Below, in pieces: positions 21,246 through 33,735 of a stretch of DNA of 64,000 bases. The notes beneath the pieces were generated by a model. That model saw nothing but the letters and a program-made list of their open reading frames with translations. It was not told the DNA's origin and did no database searches. The stretch comes from Arctopsyche grandis (Eukaryota > Arthropoda > Insecta > Trichoptera > Hydropsychidae): contig NC_135361.1 of assembly GCF_051622035.1 (NCBI RefSeq), forward strand, positions 28,141,205 to 28,205,204, read 5' to 3'. The position numbers and the translations under genes were made by a program. The stretch's first letter is position 1, and each line of letters opens with the position of its first letter.

Positions 21246-22194
21246 CAGTTTACATATAATATATGGAACCAATGTTGTTTGTATGTAGCTAATATTTTTA
21301 AATCGAAAAATATCGAAATTAGCGCTATCTAGTGCGTAAGTTTACTTGAAGGTGTGCCGAATTAGTGGAGATAGGGTGAGGAGTGTTTATGGAGACTATT
21401 CTTGGAATTTGGGACGCAACCTTTTCTCTTTGAAATTATCACTTTTCAATTCGACCGAGTGTACGACGAATCGGAAAATTGAACCTTGTCGCTATCTATA
21501 CGTCTCGAGATGTTTTCTAGAAACACACTCTCTATAATTAAACCGTTTTCTGGGTAATTTTCGCGATAACACTTGCGTAAGAGGTTGTCAACCTACTGTG
21601 ATAACGCCGATCGAGGTCAATACGTTGATACCTTTGGACACTTTTCACAGGATGAGGTTAGTTTTTTTTCTTTATCAGACCTTCGAGGATCGTCCTTGCC
21701 CCACATACATATGTATAAGTATACATGTGTAATTATCTTTATCAGGTCTCCTTAATGCCGGTTATCTCATTTTTTTTTCGGGTTACGCAAGTGCGGTCGA
21801 TTTGGCCCGATAAGGAAACTTCAAAATATCCTTACGGATCCCCCTCCGCTCTGATGCTATTATAAAATCATTTTTATCACCCTTAGCATGTAAACTCCCT
21901 CACTTTCTCACCCCTGTTTGAAACTTTGCACGTTTTGGGTTGGCCTGATTGCCAAATATTCGCGGCTTTCGTGTGGAAGTTATAACGAGCTCTCTCTCGC
22001 TCTCTTTCTCTCTTGCTCAGAATGCGGTTTGAATTATTATTTTGTTTTATGTTTGTGTGTGTGTGTTTTTTTATATTATTTTATACCGTTTTATGGGTCG
22101 ACTCACATGGAAGCGGTTGCATGAGCGGATAAACTCATACATCCGAGCCACCGCGTAATTCACCGGAGCGATTTTTACCAATAGAGATCGTAAA
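21246..22194. other. Non-coding DNA
   Basis: No gene recognised. Short open frames show no domain signature. A pyrimidine-rich CTCTCTCGCTCTCTTTCTC stretch lies near 21990. Confidence 0.4.
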
Positions 22195-22815
22195 GAGTAA
22201 AGATTACAATATCGGTATGCCGATTTACCGGTAAATCGTCAAAATTTCACCGTCGGTAAATACCGGTGAAATTTGTAATTTACCGGTAATTATCTTAACT
22301 ATTTTATTCCGAATTAAGTACATACATATATAAGCATATAATTCATTAAAAATCGCTGCAAATATCGTATTGTGGATTAGGTTTTCTTGAATTCGTTTAT
22401 TTTCAGTATTAGGGCGGTTTCAGACTAGCGTTTTATACGCGCGTATAATCTCGTTTTTTGAAGTGCATGTAGGCGCGTATAGGCGCGTCGTTTTCCATAC
22501 GCGCAACGTATTATCCATGTTGATACTAAACACCACTACCGGTTCGAGCGAAAACGCCGGAATAAGCCCGTGTACGCGCGTCCGGTTTTTTTAAGCGTGA
22601 AAAGTAGCACGCGTGTAAGCGCGTATGCCGAAACGACCGTATACGCGCAGAAAAAAACGCTAGTCTGAAACCGCCCTTAAATGTGGCAATTTCAAATTGA
22701 TAAATTCACTGGCGACACAGACCAACCAAATCGTAATAAATGCTATCAGGCGGTTGTTTCAATATTGTGATCGAAGCTTTCAAATGATTCAACAAATTAA
22801 ATAAATAAAGATGAT
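22195..22815 (-). mobile_element. hAT relic with a MITE inserted
   Basis: Its sequence is the reverse of the element at 43636-44221: the terminal GATTTACCGGTAAATCG, and TTGATAAATTCACTGGC with CAGACCAACCAAATC, match that copy's complement. It is truncated near 22815, next to the Helitron. A 265-bp MITE interrupts it at 22412-22676. Confidence 0.7.
22412..22676. mobile_element. PIF/Harbinger-type MITE with perfect TIRs
   Basis: GGGCGGTTTCAGACTAGCGT at the left is exactly matched in reverse at the right end (23 bp of TIR). TTA at 22409-22411 and 22677-22679 is the 3-bp target duplication of this superfamily. The interior is rich in CGCGTATA-type palindromes and has no coding capacity. Perfect TIRs suggest a recent insertion. 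Confidence 0.92.
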
Positions 22816-23615
22816 TGGCTATTCCGCCTGTCTGTCTGTCTGTCTGAGATAACGCTCGCCGTTCTATAATAGTCGTTTCGAGTCGACATACATATGTACG
22901 TCACAGCTAAACCACTGCCAAATCGTATATACGAATACAATAACAAAAGCAAAAAAACTTATATATATATACTATTTGCTACGAATGTTTCCGTTTGGCA
23001 GAGAATTTACCGCAATCTATTAAAAATTTATTTGATTAATTGATTAAATTTTCTATCCGTGTTTTATATTGTTTATATTTAGATAGGAAGGGAGTTTTTA
23101 CCATTTTTTTCATATTAAACAATCTATGTATGTATGTATATAAAATTAATGTTTGTCTGGTTAACTGTGACGTATGCGTTCCTATACCATTCAACCGATT
23201 GCGATGATACTTATAAGAATTATTGTGTGCACGTCAGCGATGGTTTCTGTAAAAAAATCCCCCAAAAACGGGAACGGAAATGACTGGCATTGTATGGCAA
23301 ATAATTTAAAATCAGTTCGCAGCCTACGCTGTTAGGGTAAAATTAACAAAAAATTGAATAATTGAAAGTGTTCACCGCCTGCGTTTTTCCGACAAATGGG
23401 ATCGGGAACGATAACGGGAAAGGGAACGGGAATTGTATGCATTATTTTGGCATTACAACGCATGCCGGGTTCAGCTAGTTAAATATAAATATTAAATTAA
23501 ATATAATTAAAAGGTATTTGAAAAAATTCGACCACGCGGGGGATCGAACACATGACCGACGAGACATTTCTTTTAATTTTTTTTATTTAATAAATGTCAT
23601 CGGGTACAACACTAG
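22816..23615 (+). mobile_element. Helitron-B copy, split
   Basis: From the CTGTCTGTCTGTCTGAGATA stretch to CATCGGGTACAACACTAG before T (ends 23615). It shares GAACACATGACCG-type sequence and its end with 46195-46601. It is split by the Helitron at 23123-23478. No RepHel gene. Confidence 0.65.
23123..23478 (+). mobile_element. Helitron inside Helitron-B
   Basis: It starts TCTATGTATGTATGTATATA after AA and ends CATGCCGGGTTCAGCTAG before T, with the 5'-TC and CTAG-3' ends and A^T target of Helitrons. The 356-bp interior (CAACCGATTGCGATGATAC) differs from the 12969 insert. Confidence 0.7.
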
Positions 23616-24169
23616 TTTTATTATACTATCAAATTTAAAAATCGATGTTGTAATATGTCCTGAAACCTCATTATAAGATTTTCGTTTCAAAAAAATCGAC
23701 TTGAATAGTTGTATGGATTTTTTTTGCGAAGTAAGAAGGATAATCCTAAGTGAGCACTTCCGTTTTCAAGTACCTGTGCTTATTTTGATTGTCCTTAAAG
23801 TCAGGTAAAATCCGCTTGCTTCGTTTCTGGGAAGGATACAGCCCTATTGTTCAAGGCTTTTAAAGTTTAAAACAAACCGCTTTCGTCTGGAATGTTTTCC
23901 TTGATCGTTTTGGAATCCTTTCATGCACACGTCATCAGATTATGCGGTCGACCTTGGAAACCGCAGGATGTTGCACTCCACGATAGAAGCCTTCTAAAAT
24001 AATCCGATCACTGTTTTGCATTAATCCACTTCAGATTATTTATCCACTTCTGCTTAATCTTTTTGAAGTTTTTTTTAAAAAATCGATAATTTTTTTTATT
24101 AAATCAACTTTTGACTATTTGATTCCAATTAAAATTGTAACCCATGCAACGCCGGGTACTGTGACAATT

Positions 24170-24650
24170 CAGTGGAATAATAATGTAACGATTGCCGAAG
24201 AATAAATTATGCTAGTTACTTGTTTACTATTGCCTTATACGGACCGGTTTTTACGTCACTTCCATATGTGCACAATTACGGCAGTGATCGTGTTAACTTT
24301 TGACATTTCGGTTATTCGAACGATTTAATAGTGGAATGCAAGGATTTTCTTGGAATGCCAGGAACTCTCTCCTGTCCAGTTCTGTCGCCAAATAGCTGGG
24401 GCGATATTACACTATTTCTAGTAAGCAGATCTTAGGTGTACTTATCATATATACATATGTACATACATATATTCGACACTGCACGTTATTATCAATGAAT
24501 AAATTATGCCGGTTCACTACGCATTGTTGTTCGAAACCGGTTTTTCGTGGTACTACCAAAAGTAAGCATATCATATATATGTAATTATATATATGAGTGT
24601 GATTCTGCTGTGAACGTGTTAACTTTTGACAATCATAATTCATAATAATA
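24170..24650 (+). repeat. Two diverged copies of a roughly 150-bp repeat
   Basis: GAATAAATTATGC, ACCGGTTTTT and CGTGTTAACTTTTGACA recur in the same order at about 24200-24310 and 24495-24630. AACGCCGGGTACTGTGAC at 24149 resembles a Helitron 3' end without CTAG. Confidence 0.5.
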
Positions 24651-24715
24651 TCTAGTTGTAAACGTTCCTTTCCGTTTTTCTTTTTACCAACTGTGTAAAC
24701 GCATCCTTAGATCTA

Positions 24716-25285
24716 CACGGTGCTGATTCTGTGAGGCCACCGTGCAAGTTGAGGCTAACTTTTGGTTTAAAATAGCGGTTTAAATTTTAGAAAACATACT
24801 TTTACCAATTTCTTTGGCAAAACGCCTACGCAAATACATCCTTCTGCAAAGCCATCGTGCGAATTGAGGTTGATTTTTGGATTTAAAATGCTGGTGTAGA
24901 TTTTAGAAAACATACCTAACCAATTTCTTTGGCCAAACAACTACGCAAATACATCTTTCGATTTACACGGTGCTGATTCTGCAAAGCCATCGTGCGAATT
25001 GAGGTTGATTTTTGGATTTAAAATGCTGGTGTAGATTTTAGATAAAATACCTAACCAATTTCTTTGGCCAAACAACTACGCAAATACATCTTTCGATTTA
25101 CACGGTGCTGATTCTGCAAAGCCATCGTTTTTTGGATTTAAAATGCAGGTGTAGATTTTAGAAAACATACCTAAAGAATTTCTTTGGCAAAACACCTACG
25201 CAAATACATCCTTCGATTTACACGGTGCTGATTCTATGAGGCCACCGTGCGAATTTGATGCCAACTTTCGGATTTAATATGGGGG
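24716..25285 (+). repeat. About 135-bp tandem repeat
   Basis: CACGGTGCTGATTCTG starts at 24716, 24966, 25101 and 25221; a unit near 24835 lacks this part. Shared segments are TTTTTGGATTTAAAATGC, GTGTAGATTTTAGA and AATTTCTTTGGC. Spacings of 135 and 120 show internal deletions. Confidence 0.85.
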
Positions 25286-27085
25286 TGTAGATTTTAAATG
25301 AAAAATATAGTGATTTTAGAAAACTAACAAATTTCTTAAACAAAAATGAATTTGCAATTTTGTTTTTCATTGTATGAGCCGTTATATTTGTAAGTGGCAT
25401 AAGTCAACGTTTCTTCATTTTGAGAAATAGTTATTTAAAAATACTTTTTATTCTGCTTTCTTGAGTTTCTGGAAATATCGAATTAAAATATGTGATAACA
25501 ATTTGTGAATTAAGTCAAACAGAAATATTGTTTTTGGAATTGAAAATTGGACTTCACTTTCAAATATAACGGTTCATATACTCAATATTATTATATATGT
25601 TGATCCTTAGTAAAAAAAACTTTTGATAAGTCGAAATTCTTCAATAATATTACAAAATAGCAGTTCTAAACATATGCAAACAGTCAAAAGGGGATAATTT
25701 TGAATATTTTTCAATATACATTTAAAGAGTGGAAGTATAATTTTTAAATCGTATTAAAGTGAAAATGAAAAGAGTTCGTTATATGTATATTCTTATGTAT
25801 ACTGATCCTCAGTAGAAGCATACTAAAAATAGGCATAATGCTCATTAGTAGCAATATTGAATGATTTCAAATCAGTAATAGCATTTACTATACCGTGTTA
25901 AACTAAAATCCTATTGCGTAAATCAAACCAGAGCAAATGAAATTTTGCGCAAAATGAAAACCACTGTTTTAAACCAATCTTGTATTATAATTTTGATTCA
26001 GTAATAAAAATGGATTTATTATTGATGCATCGCGTTAAACCGAAACTTGCCATTATGCAGCCGCGTTAAATCGAAACAATCCGAGTCAATCGTTCAATTG
26101 AATTAATATATTGAAAATGTAAAAAGCTCGCAATTTAGCACGTTCATCGTAATTAAAATTTTCGGTGATTAAAACGGTTGATGATTCTACATATAAATTC
26201 GTTACTGGGTTAACGTTGACTTTAATGACATTAAATATATGTATGAGTTTAAAATCACAGCTATTTTCTGGGAATGTTGAAAATTAAACTTTTAACGCCT
26301 CGTCGATATTTTTTCGGGTCCACATATATATTTTTTTTGGGTCCTCTACAAGGGTCCACTTGTCTCCAGCACTTGACAACAGCTGTGATAACATCCTGCG
26401 ATTCGTCGTTTTGTTCGGTTCGGTTGACAGGTGTTTCGAATCGATGGCTCGCGTATTCATCGGAACATTTTTATCAGTTCAATAATACGGCTTATTTGTT
26501 GTAAAGCTTCTGGGTGTCTTTTTTTTTACTTAAATTTCAACGCAAGTATCCGAAGAGATGCATTCATTCGTTGGTATTTACCGTGTTGTATTCTTGACAC
26601 CATTCATGACTGCACTTGACGTTCTTGTCTTATCGTGTTTCGCTACAAAAAAAAAAAGGAAAACGTAAACTTATTGTTGGTTACAATTTACGGCTCAAGA
26701 TTGTTCCATTATCTGGTCCCTGTTCTTCTTTAGCTGGTTCTCAGTTCATATTCAAATTGTGAAAAAAAGCCCTTTGCACTCTTCGTCGTTGATTTTGAAT
26801 GAAAATATTTATCTTATCATGTGTAGAGCTCGGTCATGTTATCCGTTTATCAATTTTGTGAACACATTTGCAAGAAAATTCTATTACACATAAATTCCAA
26901 TATTTCAGATACGCACGGCTTGATTGCATAAAATGATTTATTTTTTAATTTCATTCGAATAAATTCGGTGTCAATTCTCATTGTAGATGTCAATCATATA
27001 ATGAATTTCAGTTTGGGATTTCTTTTCTGATTCACGATTTCCTTGTACATTGGGCCAAAAATCATCTGCTGATTCTTTGTCCGTC
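25286..27085. other. Non-coding DNA
   Basis: No gene recognised in about 1.8 kb. Short frames lack recognisable domains. The stretch is AT-rich with scattered A and T runs. Confidence 0.4.
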
Positions 27086-27090
27086 TTAAG

Positions 27091-27311
27091 GTGCAAACGC
27101 ACTGAATCGCACGGCACGGGTGCGTTCTCGGTCTCTTGCGGTGAAAAAGGATGTCTAATACCGCAGGAGATTTTTTCCGACAAGTTAATATAAAGATTTT
27201 TGGCTTGGGTGTCATAGCATAGATCAGGTGTACTAGCATTTTTAACACGTTTTTTACACGTTCTAAACTATCCAAAAAAAAAACACGTGCCGCGTACCTC
27301 TCTGTGTTTTT
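27091..27311. mobile_element. MITE of family M1, diverged
   Basis: The left end GGTGCAAACGCACTGAATCG with GCACGGCACG resembles the complement of the right end of the copy at 34776-35300. The right end has TTCTAAACTATCC, an A10 run and CACGTGCCGCG, as in 57434-57669. Confidence 0.55.
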
Positions 27312-27454
27312 AGTTTTTCAACTAACGGTCTGTCATTGGGTTTTGGAACTTCTATGTATCTGCAGTTTTATATATCATGGTGCTATAAATTAGATTGTAG
27401 ACGGTTTTTGGAAGAGATTTGCGCCCATGATCAAGTGAATACCATATACATAGG

Positions 27455-27981
27455 TAGGGTGACCATACGTCCATTTTTAATGTGTCTTGCGTGCGTCCCG
27501 ATGTTTTAGTAAAAGTTTTTGGTTTGTCCCATTTGTCCTTGTTTTTCCAAATTAGTTTTTTTCGCAAAAGCAAATCATTCATTTTACATGTTTCTGAATA
27601 AAAAAAGTCGCTTTTGCTATTATTTTCATCATAACTATTTTTAAATCACTGTAAAATACAATACATAAATTACAATTTTCGGTTGCACGTAATTTTTGCA
27701 ATTCAAAGAATTTGAGAATATCTTTTTGGTAAATTTTAGTTATACATATTTCTTATTAATTTAACACTTTTCAGAAAAAAATCTGCCTGCAGAGCATGAA
27801 CATCAAATATTACATTTATTGTTTATCTTGTGTCTATTTTCCTTGTACACAGAATTATTAATGGTTATTTGAGGGTAAAATCATAAAATTTTGGATGTGC
27901 GACACATTTTTTTATAAGGGGGGGGGGATAATTTTTTTGCGTAGAGTTCCGTTTTGAGTTCTGGGAAATATGGTCACCCTA
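27455..27981. mobile_element. TIR element, TAGGGTGACCATA family
   Basis: The left end TAGGGTGACCATACGTCC is matched in reverse by GGAAATATGGTCACCCTA at the right. The 527-bp interior is AT-rich with GTTTGTCCCATTTGTCC. Flanks (TACATAGG and CATACAGG) agree at 5 of 8 positions, so the duplication is uncertain. Superfamily likely hAT. Confidence 0.6.
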
Positions 27982-28720
27982 CATACAGGTATTTGATTCT
28001 AATTCAATATTATCGAATTTAAAGAGCGTAACTTATAATACGTGCAGTTCGGGTCGGATTAGATCAATCATTCTTCGAAAGTTTTCCCGTTTTTCTTAAA
28101 ACTTTTTTTAAGAAAAACGGGTTTTTTTTAACTTAAAACGCGTATCGCGAGATTTTCCACACCCACTTTTCTCGGCCGCGTGTTCGCAAATTTTTCCCGT
28201 CACTGTTTATTATGCAATTTATTACCGGCAACTTTTTGACAGACGCTGCCGCCCACTTTTCCCGCCAAGTTTCCGGGATGAAATCCAGCTCGGATCCTGG
28301 ATTAGCGGCCGCGTGGATGGTGGGGGCATAGTCAAAAAATATTTTTCGTGAATTGTATGTGTGCGGGGAGAGCTGAAAACAAAGTTAGCAGTTTTCGTGA
28401 TGGGAAATTGTAACAAGGTCGACGGCTTAACTGTCTGTCCGTCTGTCCGTCTGTCCGATGATGACCCCAAAACAGTGGGCTTTGAACCTCCTTAATTGCG
28501 TGCGAAACGTGCTTTCGTTTGCGGGACCATTTGTTATAAAGGCTTTAGGTGTGTGCCAAGTGGCTTTTTACTCCCAGTTGTTTTAACCCTTTCCATTCTC
28601 TGCTGAGATTTATTTAGGCACCTACCCTATATATAAAATTGAATTGCTGTTTGTTTGTTTCTCCGAGCCTTTACACAATGAAACTCCTCAAATCCGGGAC
28701 CCATACTTAGGGTAGCCATT
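27982..28720. other. GC-richer non-coding stretch
   Basis: A perfect hairpin CCCGTTTTTCTTAAAA / TTTTAAGAAAAACGGG lies at about 28087-28123. 28140-28560 is GC-richer than its surroundings, with TTCCCGCC motifs and a CTGTCCGT microsatellite at 28431-28459. No protein signature was recognised. At 28627 TATATAAAATTGAATTGCTG resembles a Helitron 5' end. Confidence 0.4.
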
Positions 28721-28754
28721 AACCGTAAGTATTGTCTACGATAGATTTATCTGT

Positions 28755-28862
28755 AGAAAAGTCTCTCATAACTTATGACTTATGAGAGACTTTTCAGATA
28801 TTCAGATATTTCAGATATTCTATCTCATAACTTATGAGAGTCATAAGGTCTTTGACTAGTAA
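28755..28862. repeat. Clustered ATAACTTATGAGAGA palindromes
   Basis: AAGTCTCTCATAA, ACTTATGAGAGACTT and CTCATAACTTATGAGAG form overlapping inverted repeats, followed by ATAAGG. This looks like the end of a palindromic MITE; no target duplication was found. Confidence 0.4.
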
Positions 28863-28904
28863 GATACTACGAGACAAATATCTCAACTTCGTTTTTTTTA
28901 TTAC

Positions 28905-29115
28905 TAACCTCTTCTTAGCTTGCAATCGATTTTGTCGTCTGACGAAGTTTGGGTTCTTATCCGATCGTTTTCAAACTTTGTCATTTTGCTCGGTTTGGTC
29001 ATCAATATAAGTGGAAATGACGTCCGCCATTACCATGGTGAAAAATAATCGTAATAGACACGTTTGAAAATACTGCATCTTCCTTCACGGTGACGTCTAT
29101 CGTCCACACTGTCCC
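28905..29115 (+). repeat. Dispersed repeat, uninterrupted copy
   Basis: It shares CCTCTTCTTAGCTTGCAATC, ATCCGATCGTTTTCAAACTT and GTAATAGACACGTTTGAAA with 13228-13620 and lacks the 196-bp insert found there, so it serves as the empty site for that insertion. Confidence 0.75.
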
Positions 29116-29492
29116 ATTTGTCCACACTGTTCTGATAGTTTTTTCCCTTTTCGCCCCGCTCTCGCTATGGCAGATCGAGCACTTTGCCATACTCATGATC
29201 AAAGTTTACGGAGAGAATTGGTGATTTCATAATGAGGTTTTTTTTTATATATTGTCTTAATTTTATAAAAAAATAAAGAAGAGGTTAGTTTTTAAAAAAC
29301 ATTTTTTTATATATATTTTTTTTGATATTAGGAAAATTTTTTTTTCAAATGCAATGTTGAAAATTATTGTACTTATTATAAATACATATGTACAATAAAT
29401 CCATCATTTTATAATATTTTTTAAAAAGCGATAAATACAACTAGATTCATCTGATCAACTGTATTGAATTATGATATTACTTTTATTATCTT

Positions 29493-29710
29493 CAGTGGTG
29501 TCACCCCAATTTTGGAACAATGGCTTTCCAAATTTTTTTTCAAAAAAATTATTTTAAAATTATTCGTACATATATTTTTTTCCGTCCAAGGCACAAATTT
29601 CATACATGAAAGTTCATTAAATTTTCATGATTTGTATAATTTTTGACAAAAATGATATGAATTTTTAGATTAAATTACGGGTTTCCGGAAACCATTAGGG
29701 TGACACCACT
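29493..29710. mobile_element. hAT-like MITE
   Basis: The left end CAGTGGTGTCACCCCAATTT pairs with the right end, whose complement is AGTGGTGTCACCCTAATGG. Flanks ATTATCTT and TTTATCTG agree at 6 of 8 positions, consistent with a decayed 8-bp duplication. Length 218 bp. Confidence 0.7.
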
Positions 29711-29737
29711 TTTATCTGTCGACAGACATGTCGTCGA

Positions 29738-29940
29738 TCTCTAAGAAGCTCCTACGACAGAAACATTATTTGATCCTTGATATATTTTGTAAGAGTACAA
29801 GTATTTTAAAACAATAAAAATACTCGCTTTTGTCACAGCGATACTTAATGTTGAGTTAAAAATTGCAAAAGTCAAATAATCTGTAAAATTTACGCATTTT
29901 TTTAATTGCTCATATCGAGAGAAAACCAACAACAATCATT
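29738..29940 (-). repeat. Copy of the CCGGAAGT-repeat left part
   Basis: On the minus strand GGTTTTCTCTCGATATGAGC, TTTTACAGATTATTTGACTT and TTTTGCAATTTTTAACTCA match 39640-39800 in order. The CCGGAAGT units themselves are not present in this copy. Confidence 0.55.
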
Positions 29941-31510
29941 GTCATATTCGAATTCCATAGGTAAAACTTAGTAAAGATTGATTTTCCGCTCCGGTAAATT
30001 TTTTTGTCGTTCAGTTTTAAATAATTTGCGATATATAATACTTACATATCTGTATCAATGTCTTTACATCAATGGCCACTTTTGGTGAACATTTAAACTG
30101 GTATATAAAGTTGATACTTATGAATCATTCATATACATATATAGATATGTATATTTCCGTTGTGCATACATACATATTATATATTGTGATCTAAATGTGA
30201 TCGGTGACTCCACAACGACACAATGAACATTTGGGACACATATAAAATGGTAGTCATTCAGGAAATAGCTTAGGAAATGTATCTCGCATATCTGGAGCAC
30301 GTGATGAAGATATTATCGTATGAGGCTCGTTGCTCATTCGTCATTGTGTCGTATTTGCGATCATCTTCAGGCCGGATAGCGACGCGGAAAATAGCATACT
30401 TTACCATGTTTGAGAAGCGGTGGATGTCGAGTCAATGAAAGTGCATCAAATCGAAACGAGACAACATCCTGTGACAACAGTGAGCCTGTGAATTGATGAT
30501 GATCGTGTCCGGAGATGGCCCTTTCATATGCAACAGTCAGACGAATGTGATCCTAATCGGTTTTTCAAATCTGTTCTGTTCTGGTCTTTCAACTCGCGAC
30601 TGTTCTGATTCGTTGAAAGGTGTTGCATTAGTCTGGATTACCAAAGTGGTGGATTGTATTTTATATATGTATTTTATTGAAATAAAATACATATATTCAC
30701 TTCCTTATTCATTGTATTTGGGTCTCTTAACATCCGTCTGTGGATAGTTTGTGTGTTGGTTCTGTATAATAAATAGGATCTTAACCCTCCCTCACCGAAG
30801 TGGGGTATGCAAGTGCCCCAATTTTTACGTTTTTCATAATAACTATGTATGTGGTTTTCAAAGCTATACACCCTATATTTCTTGTATTCTTAAAAAGAAT
30901 TACAAGAAATTTATTTTAATAGATTTTGTATGATTTAGAAAGGGGGTACATCATAAAAAATTTCATTTATACATTTCTACGTTCCAAAGTATGATTTAAA
31001 GGCGGTAGCGATAAGTCATGTTTTTCACTGTTCGCTTGCATATTCTTGTTGATCGATGAATCAATGCGAGAGAAAGAGACAGCTATATTTTCGTAAGCTA
31101 TTGTTTTCGTCGCTTTTGGCGCGCGGCTATTGAGTCATGCAGTCGCCTGTTGGCCTTACCTATGTGCGTTTGCGTGTTGATGCTTGACGTTATTTTTTAA
31201 TACAAAAATAGTCAAAAATATGCTATAGGACTAAAACTTTTTTTATGTTGATGTATAAAATGATTAATAAGATATATATTGAACACATTTGTATTGAGAA
31301 AAGGTGTATTTTGATTAAAAAATACTGGGGTCTTACTCAACCCCGGACACTCGTTCGATCTCGACGCCCCGTCCTACACAATGTTTTATATATCGATAAA
31401 TCTCTCTATTTTGAGATGGATTATTTGATAGAAATGTGGTTTTTCGAAATTTCGAAAACATTAAATGTATATTAGAAACCATATTCATGATCAGTGGTTC
31501 TGAATAAGAA
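29941..31510. other. Non-coding DNA
   Basis: No gene recognised. 30300-30620 and 31030-31150 are less AT-rich than average but show no splice-flanked coding segment. Confidence 0.4.
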
Positions 31511-31514
31511 AAAC

Positions 31515-31990
31515 CAGCAGCTTGGAATAGTGGTTAGCATATATGTATGCTTTCGAACGTAGTGGTCACGGGCTCGAGCCCCACTGGTTGCTGTTGGCCA
31601 GACCTTGTTTTGTGACACCAGGTCGATCGTTTTCCATCAGAGTTTGCCAATTTATCTGTTTTCATTGAAACGGTTCCGACTAATTGGCAACCTTTACCCA
31701 TTTATCCCAGTTTTCAGCAACTCGAATTTCGCTGATTCGTATAAAATGCTGCAAATTTGTCCACAAATGTCTAGCAAATTTCGAGTTCTTCAGTATCTCG
31801 AAATTTGACGAAGAAATGCTCCGAAAATGTAAGTTTATCAAAAATTTATCCATAGACGTATGATGATTTGTTAATATACTATGGATGCATTGTTAATATT
31901 ATTCTAAAAATTGTATATCGATGTTTGAAATTGGCCAGGAATGTTCATTGGGTTTAACAGTTTCATTTCTTGTAATATTTCTCAAATGTT
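31515..31990 (+). mobile_element. tRNA-derived SINE, type B
   Basis: The head is AGCTTGGAATAGTGGTTAGC (A box region) with CACGGGCTCGAGCCCC (B box), then TGTTGGCCAGACCTTG and the shared core CAGAGTTTGCCAATTT with TTGAAACGGTTCC. The 3' part has TTGGCCAGGAATGTTCATTG, a degenerate form of the type A tail hairpin. Confidence 0.75.
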
Positions 31991-32879
31991 GTATGTTTTG
32001 AATGATAAATTTAGCTCATTTAGAGTGAAAAAGGTTAACCAATATCCAGATTGCAGAAACATACTTCAGCTTTTCGAATAAATACTTGCGGAAAAGCAAC
32101 AATTTCAAACGGCAAAATTCCTAGTTAAATTCCGTAGGCGAATTTTAACCTATTTATTTTGTTGCGTTGAATTTGCTTTGTTTTATCCATTGTATTATAC
32201 ACATATAACATGTATAAATACTCACATGCATACGTAAAACTATGTATTTTTTAGCAAATTGTGTTTTTTAATGTGTCGGAAATGCTTGAAATTCGCATAA
32301 CCGGATCGATCTCGAAGGTCAACCGGAATGGGTTGCATAAATCAACCGATTTTGGATTTCGTAGAATTTTGTCTTAAAATCCGGTTTCTCAACTCAAAGA
32401 TGTACATAAAAAAAGTGTATACACGTGTACATGACAATTTAAATTCTTTCATGCAGTCAGTTATGAACGCGCCAAATTTAACGGTTACATTTTTATTCGG
32501 TATGTGAACTTAGCCTACGAGTGACCGGGTTGAACACTCTTCGAAGCTTTGTGTGTTTCGAGTGTAAACCAAATAAACTTATGTATATGAATGATTCATA
32601 AGTATGAATTGTATATTCCAGTTAGAAGTTTCACTAAAAGTGGACAACAAGATACATATTCGAAAATGCTATCCCCAACAAGTATACGTTTTGTTTACTA
32701 GATTCAATCTGTGAACTGTTCATCGACCTTTTGCTTTTGTTTCTAATATGTTTTTAAATTAAATTGAGTATAACAATAAAGAAAAGGAAATAGGGAAATT
32801 TGTAAAATTAGGTTACAGTGCATTTGGGCGAATGAATGCATATTTAAATCTAAAATATCTCCGTGCCCGAAGAAAAAGA
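31991..32879. other. Non-coding DNA
   Basis: Nothing supported. AT-rich and unique-looking. Confidence 0.35.
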
Positions 32880-33185
32880 TCTTCGATCAATGTGTCTTAT
32901 GAAATGATAATATATGGATGCGAAACTTAGGCATTGAAATCCAGAATGCTTCATAACATCCAGTGCAAAAAAGTATGGAACGCTGTATGTTGGGCATGGC
33001 GAGGAGAATAGAAAATAGAATACGTGGGTTAGAAGTATGACAAAGCTAGTTGATATAATGGAAAGAGTAAAAAGATTGAAATGGCAAAGGGTCGGTCACG
33101 AAATAGAAAAACGGATGATAGATGTAAGGAAGAAGTGCTCGAACGGTACCTGAGATAATCTAAAAGGGTTCAAGGAAAGCCACCT
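32880..33185 (+). pseudogene. Degraded LINE ORF2 C-terminal fragment
   Basis: Reading with frame shifts gives IYGCET, a stop, then ALKSRML, later ERCMLGM and KLVDIMERVKRLKWQRVGH, the usual order near the C-terminus of non-LTR ORF2 proteins (YGCETW, ERxMLG, RVxKLKWxxAGH). The Trp of the CETW motif is replaced by TAG. At least two more breaks follow. Confidence 0.75.
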
Positions 33186-33229
33186 CATCCTACACAATTT
33201 TCTAGTTTCATCTCCCAATAGATTTTAAC

Positions 33230-33640
33230 CAACAGCCTGGATTAGTAGGAGTTAGTATATTATGCTTTCGAGCAGAGTGATCACATTTCAATTCTTACTA
33301 TTATCTGTTGGCCAGACCTTGGTTTGTGACTCCAAGTCGACCGTTTCCTATCAGAGTTTGTCAATTTTTTTGATTTTCATTGAATCGGTTCCTGTAAATT
33401 GGCATCTCTCTTGCAAATCTCGAGCTATTCAGTATCCTGAGGTTCGCCAATTTATATATAATAAAATGCTGCCAAAAATTCTCCATAAATGTCACTGTGG
33501 ATGATGTCTGTACGAATTCGCATTGTATAAAATGCTTGTATTGTTTGTATTATTGTATTGTATCTGTATTAGTACACTTGTCGCTTTGGAGCGATCTGTA
33601 AATACCAGTGTATGTATATTGAAATAGAGCAATAAAATAT
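33230..33640 (+). mobile_element. tRNA-derived SINE, type B
   Basis: The decayed head AGCCTGGATTAGTAGGAGTT is followed by TGTTGGCCAGACCTTGG, CGTTTCCTATCAGAGTTTG and GGTTCCTGTAAATTGGC. The tail has the small hairpin GTCGCTTTGGAGCGAT (about 33580) and ATCTGTAAATACC, as in 47715-48115. Confidence 0.75.
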
Positions 33641-33654
33641 CAACTACCTTTGTC

Positions 33655-33735
33655 ATAAGAAACCCACGTATTCTGCTTTCTATCTCGTCTCTTTAAGCCT
33701 AGCATACAGCGTTCTATACCTTTTTGAGTGCATTG
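33655..33735 (-). pseudogene. Short LINE ORF2 fragment
   Basis: The minus strand encodes ERCMLGLKRRDRKQNTWV, the same ORF2 segment as in 32990-33030 but on the other strand and from a different copy. Only about 25 codons remain. Confidence 0.55.

Noticed and set aside
24716..25285. CRISPR-like array
   Set aside because: The units are long, adjacent and diverged without unique spacers; this is a tandem satellite in a eukaryotic genome.
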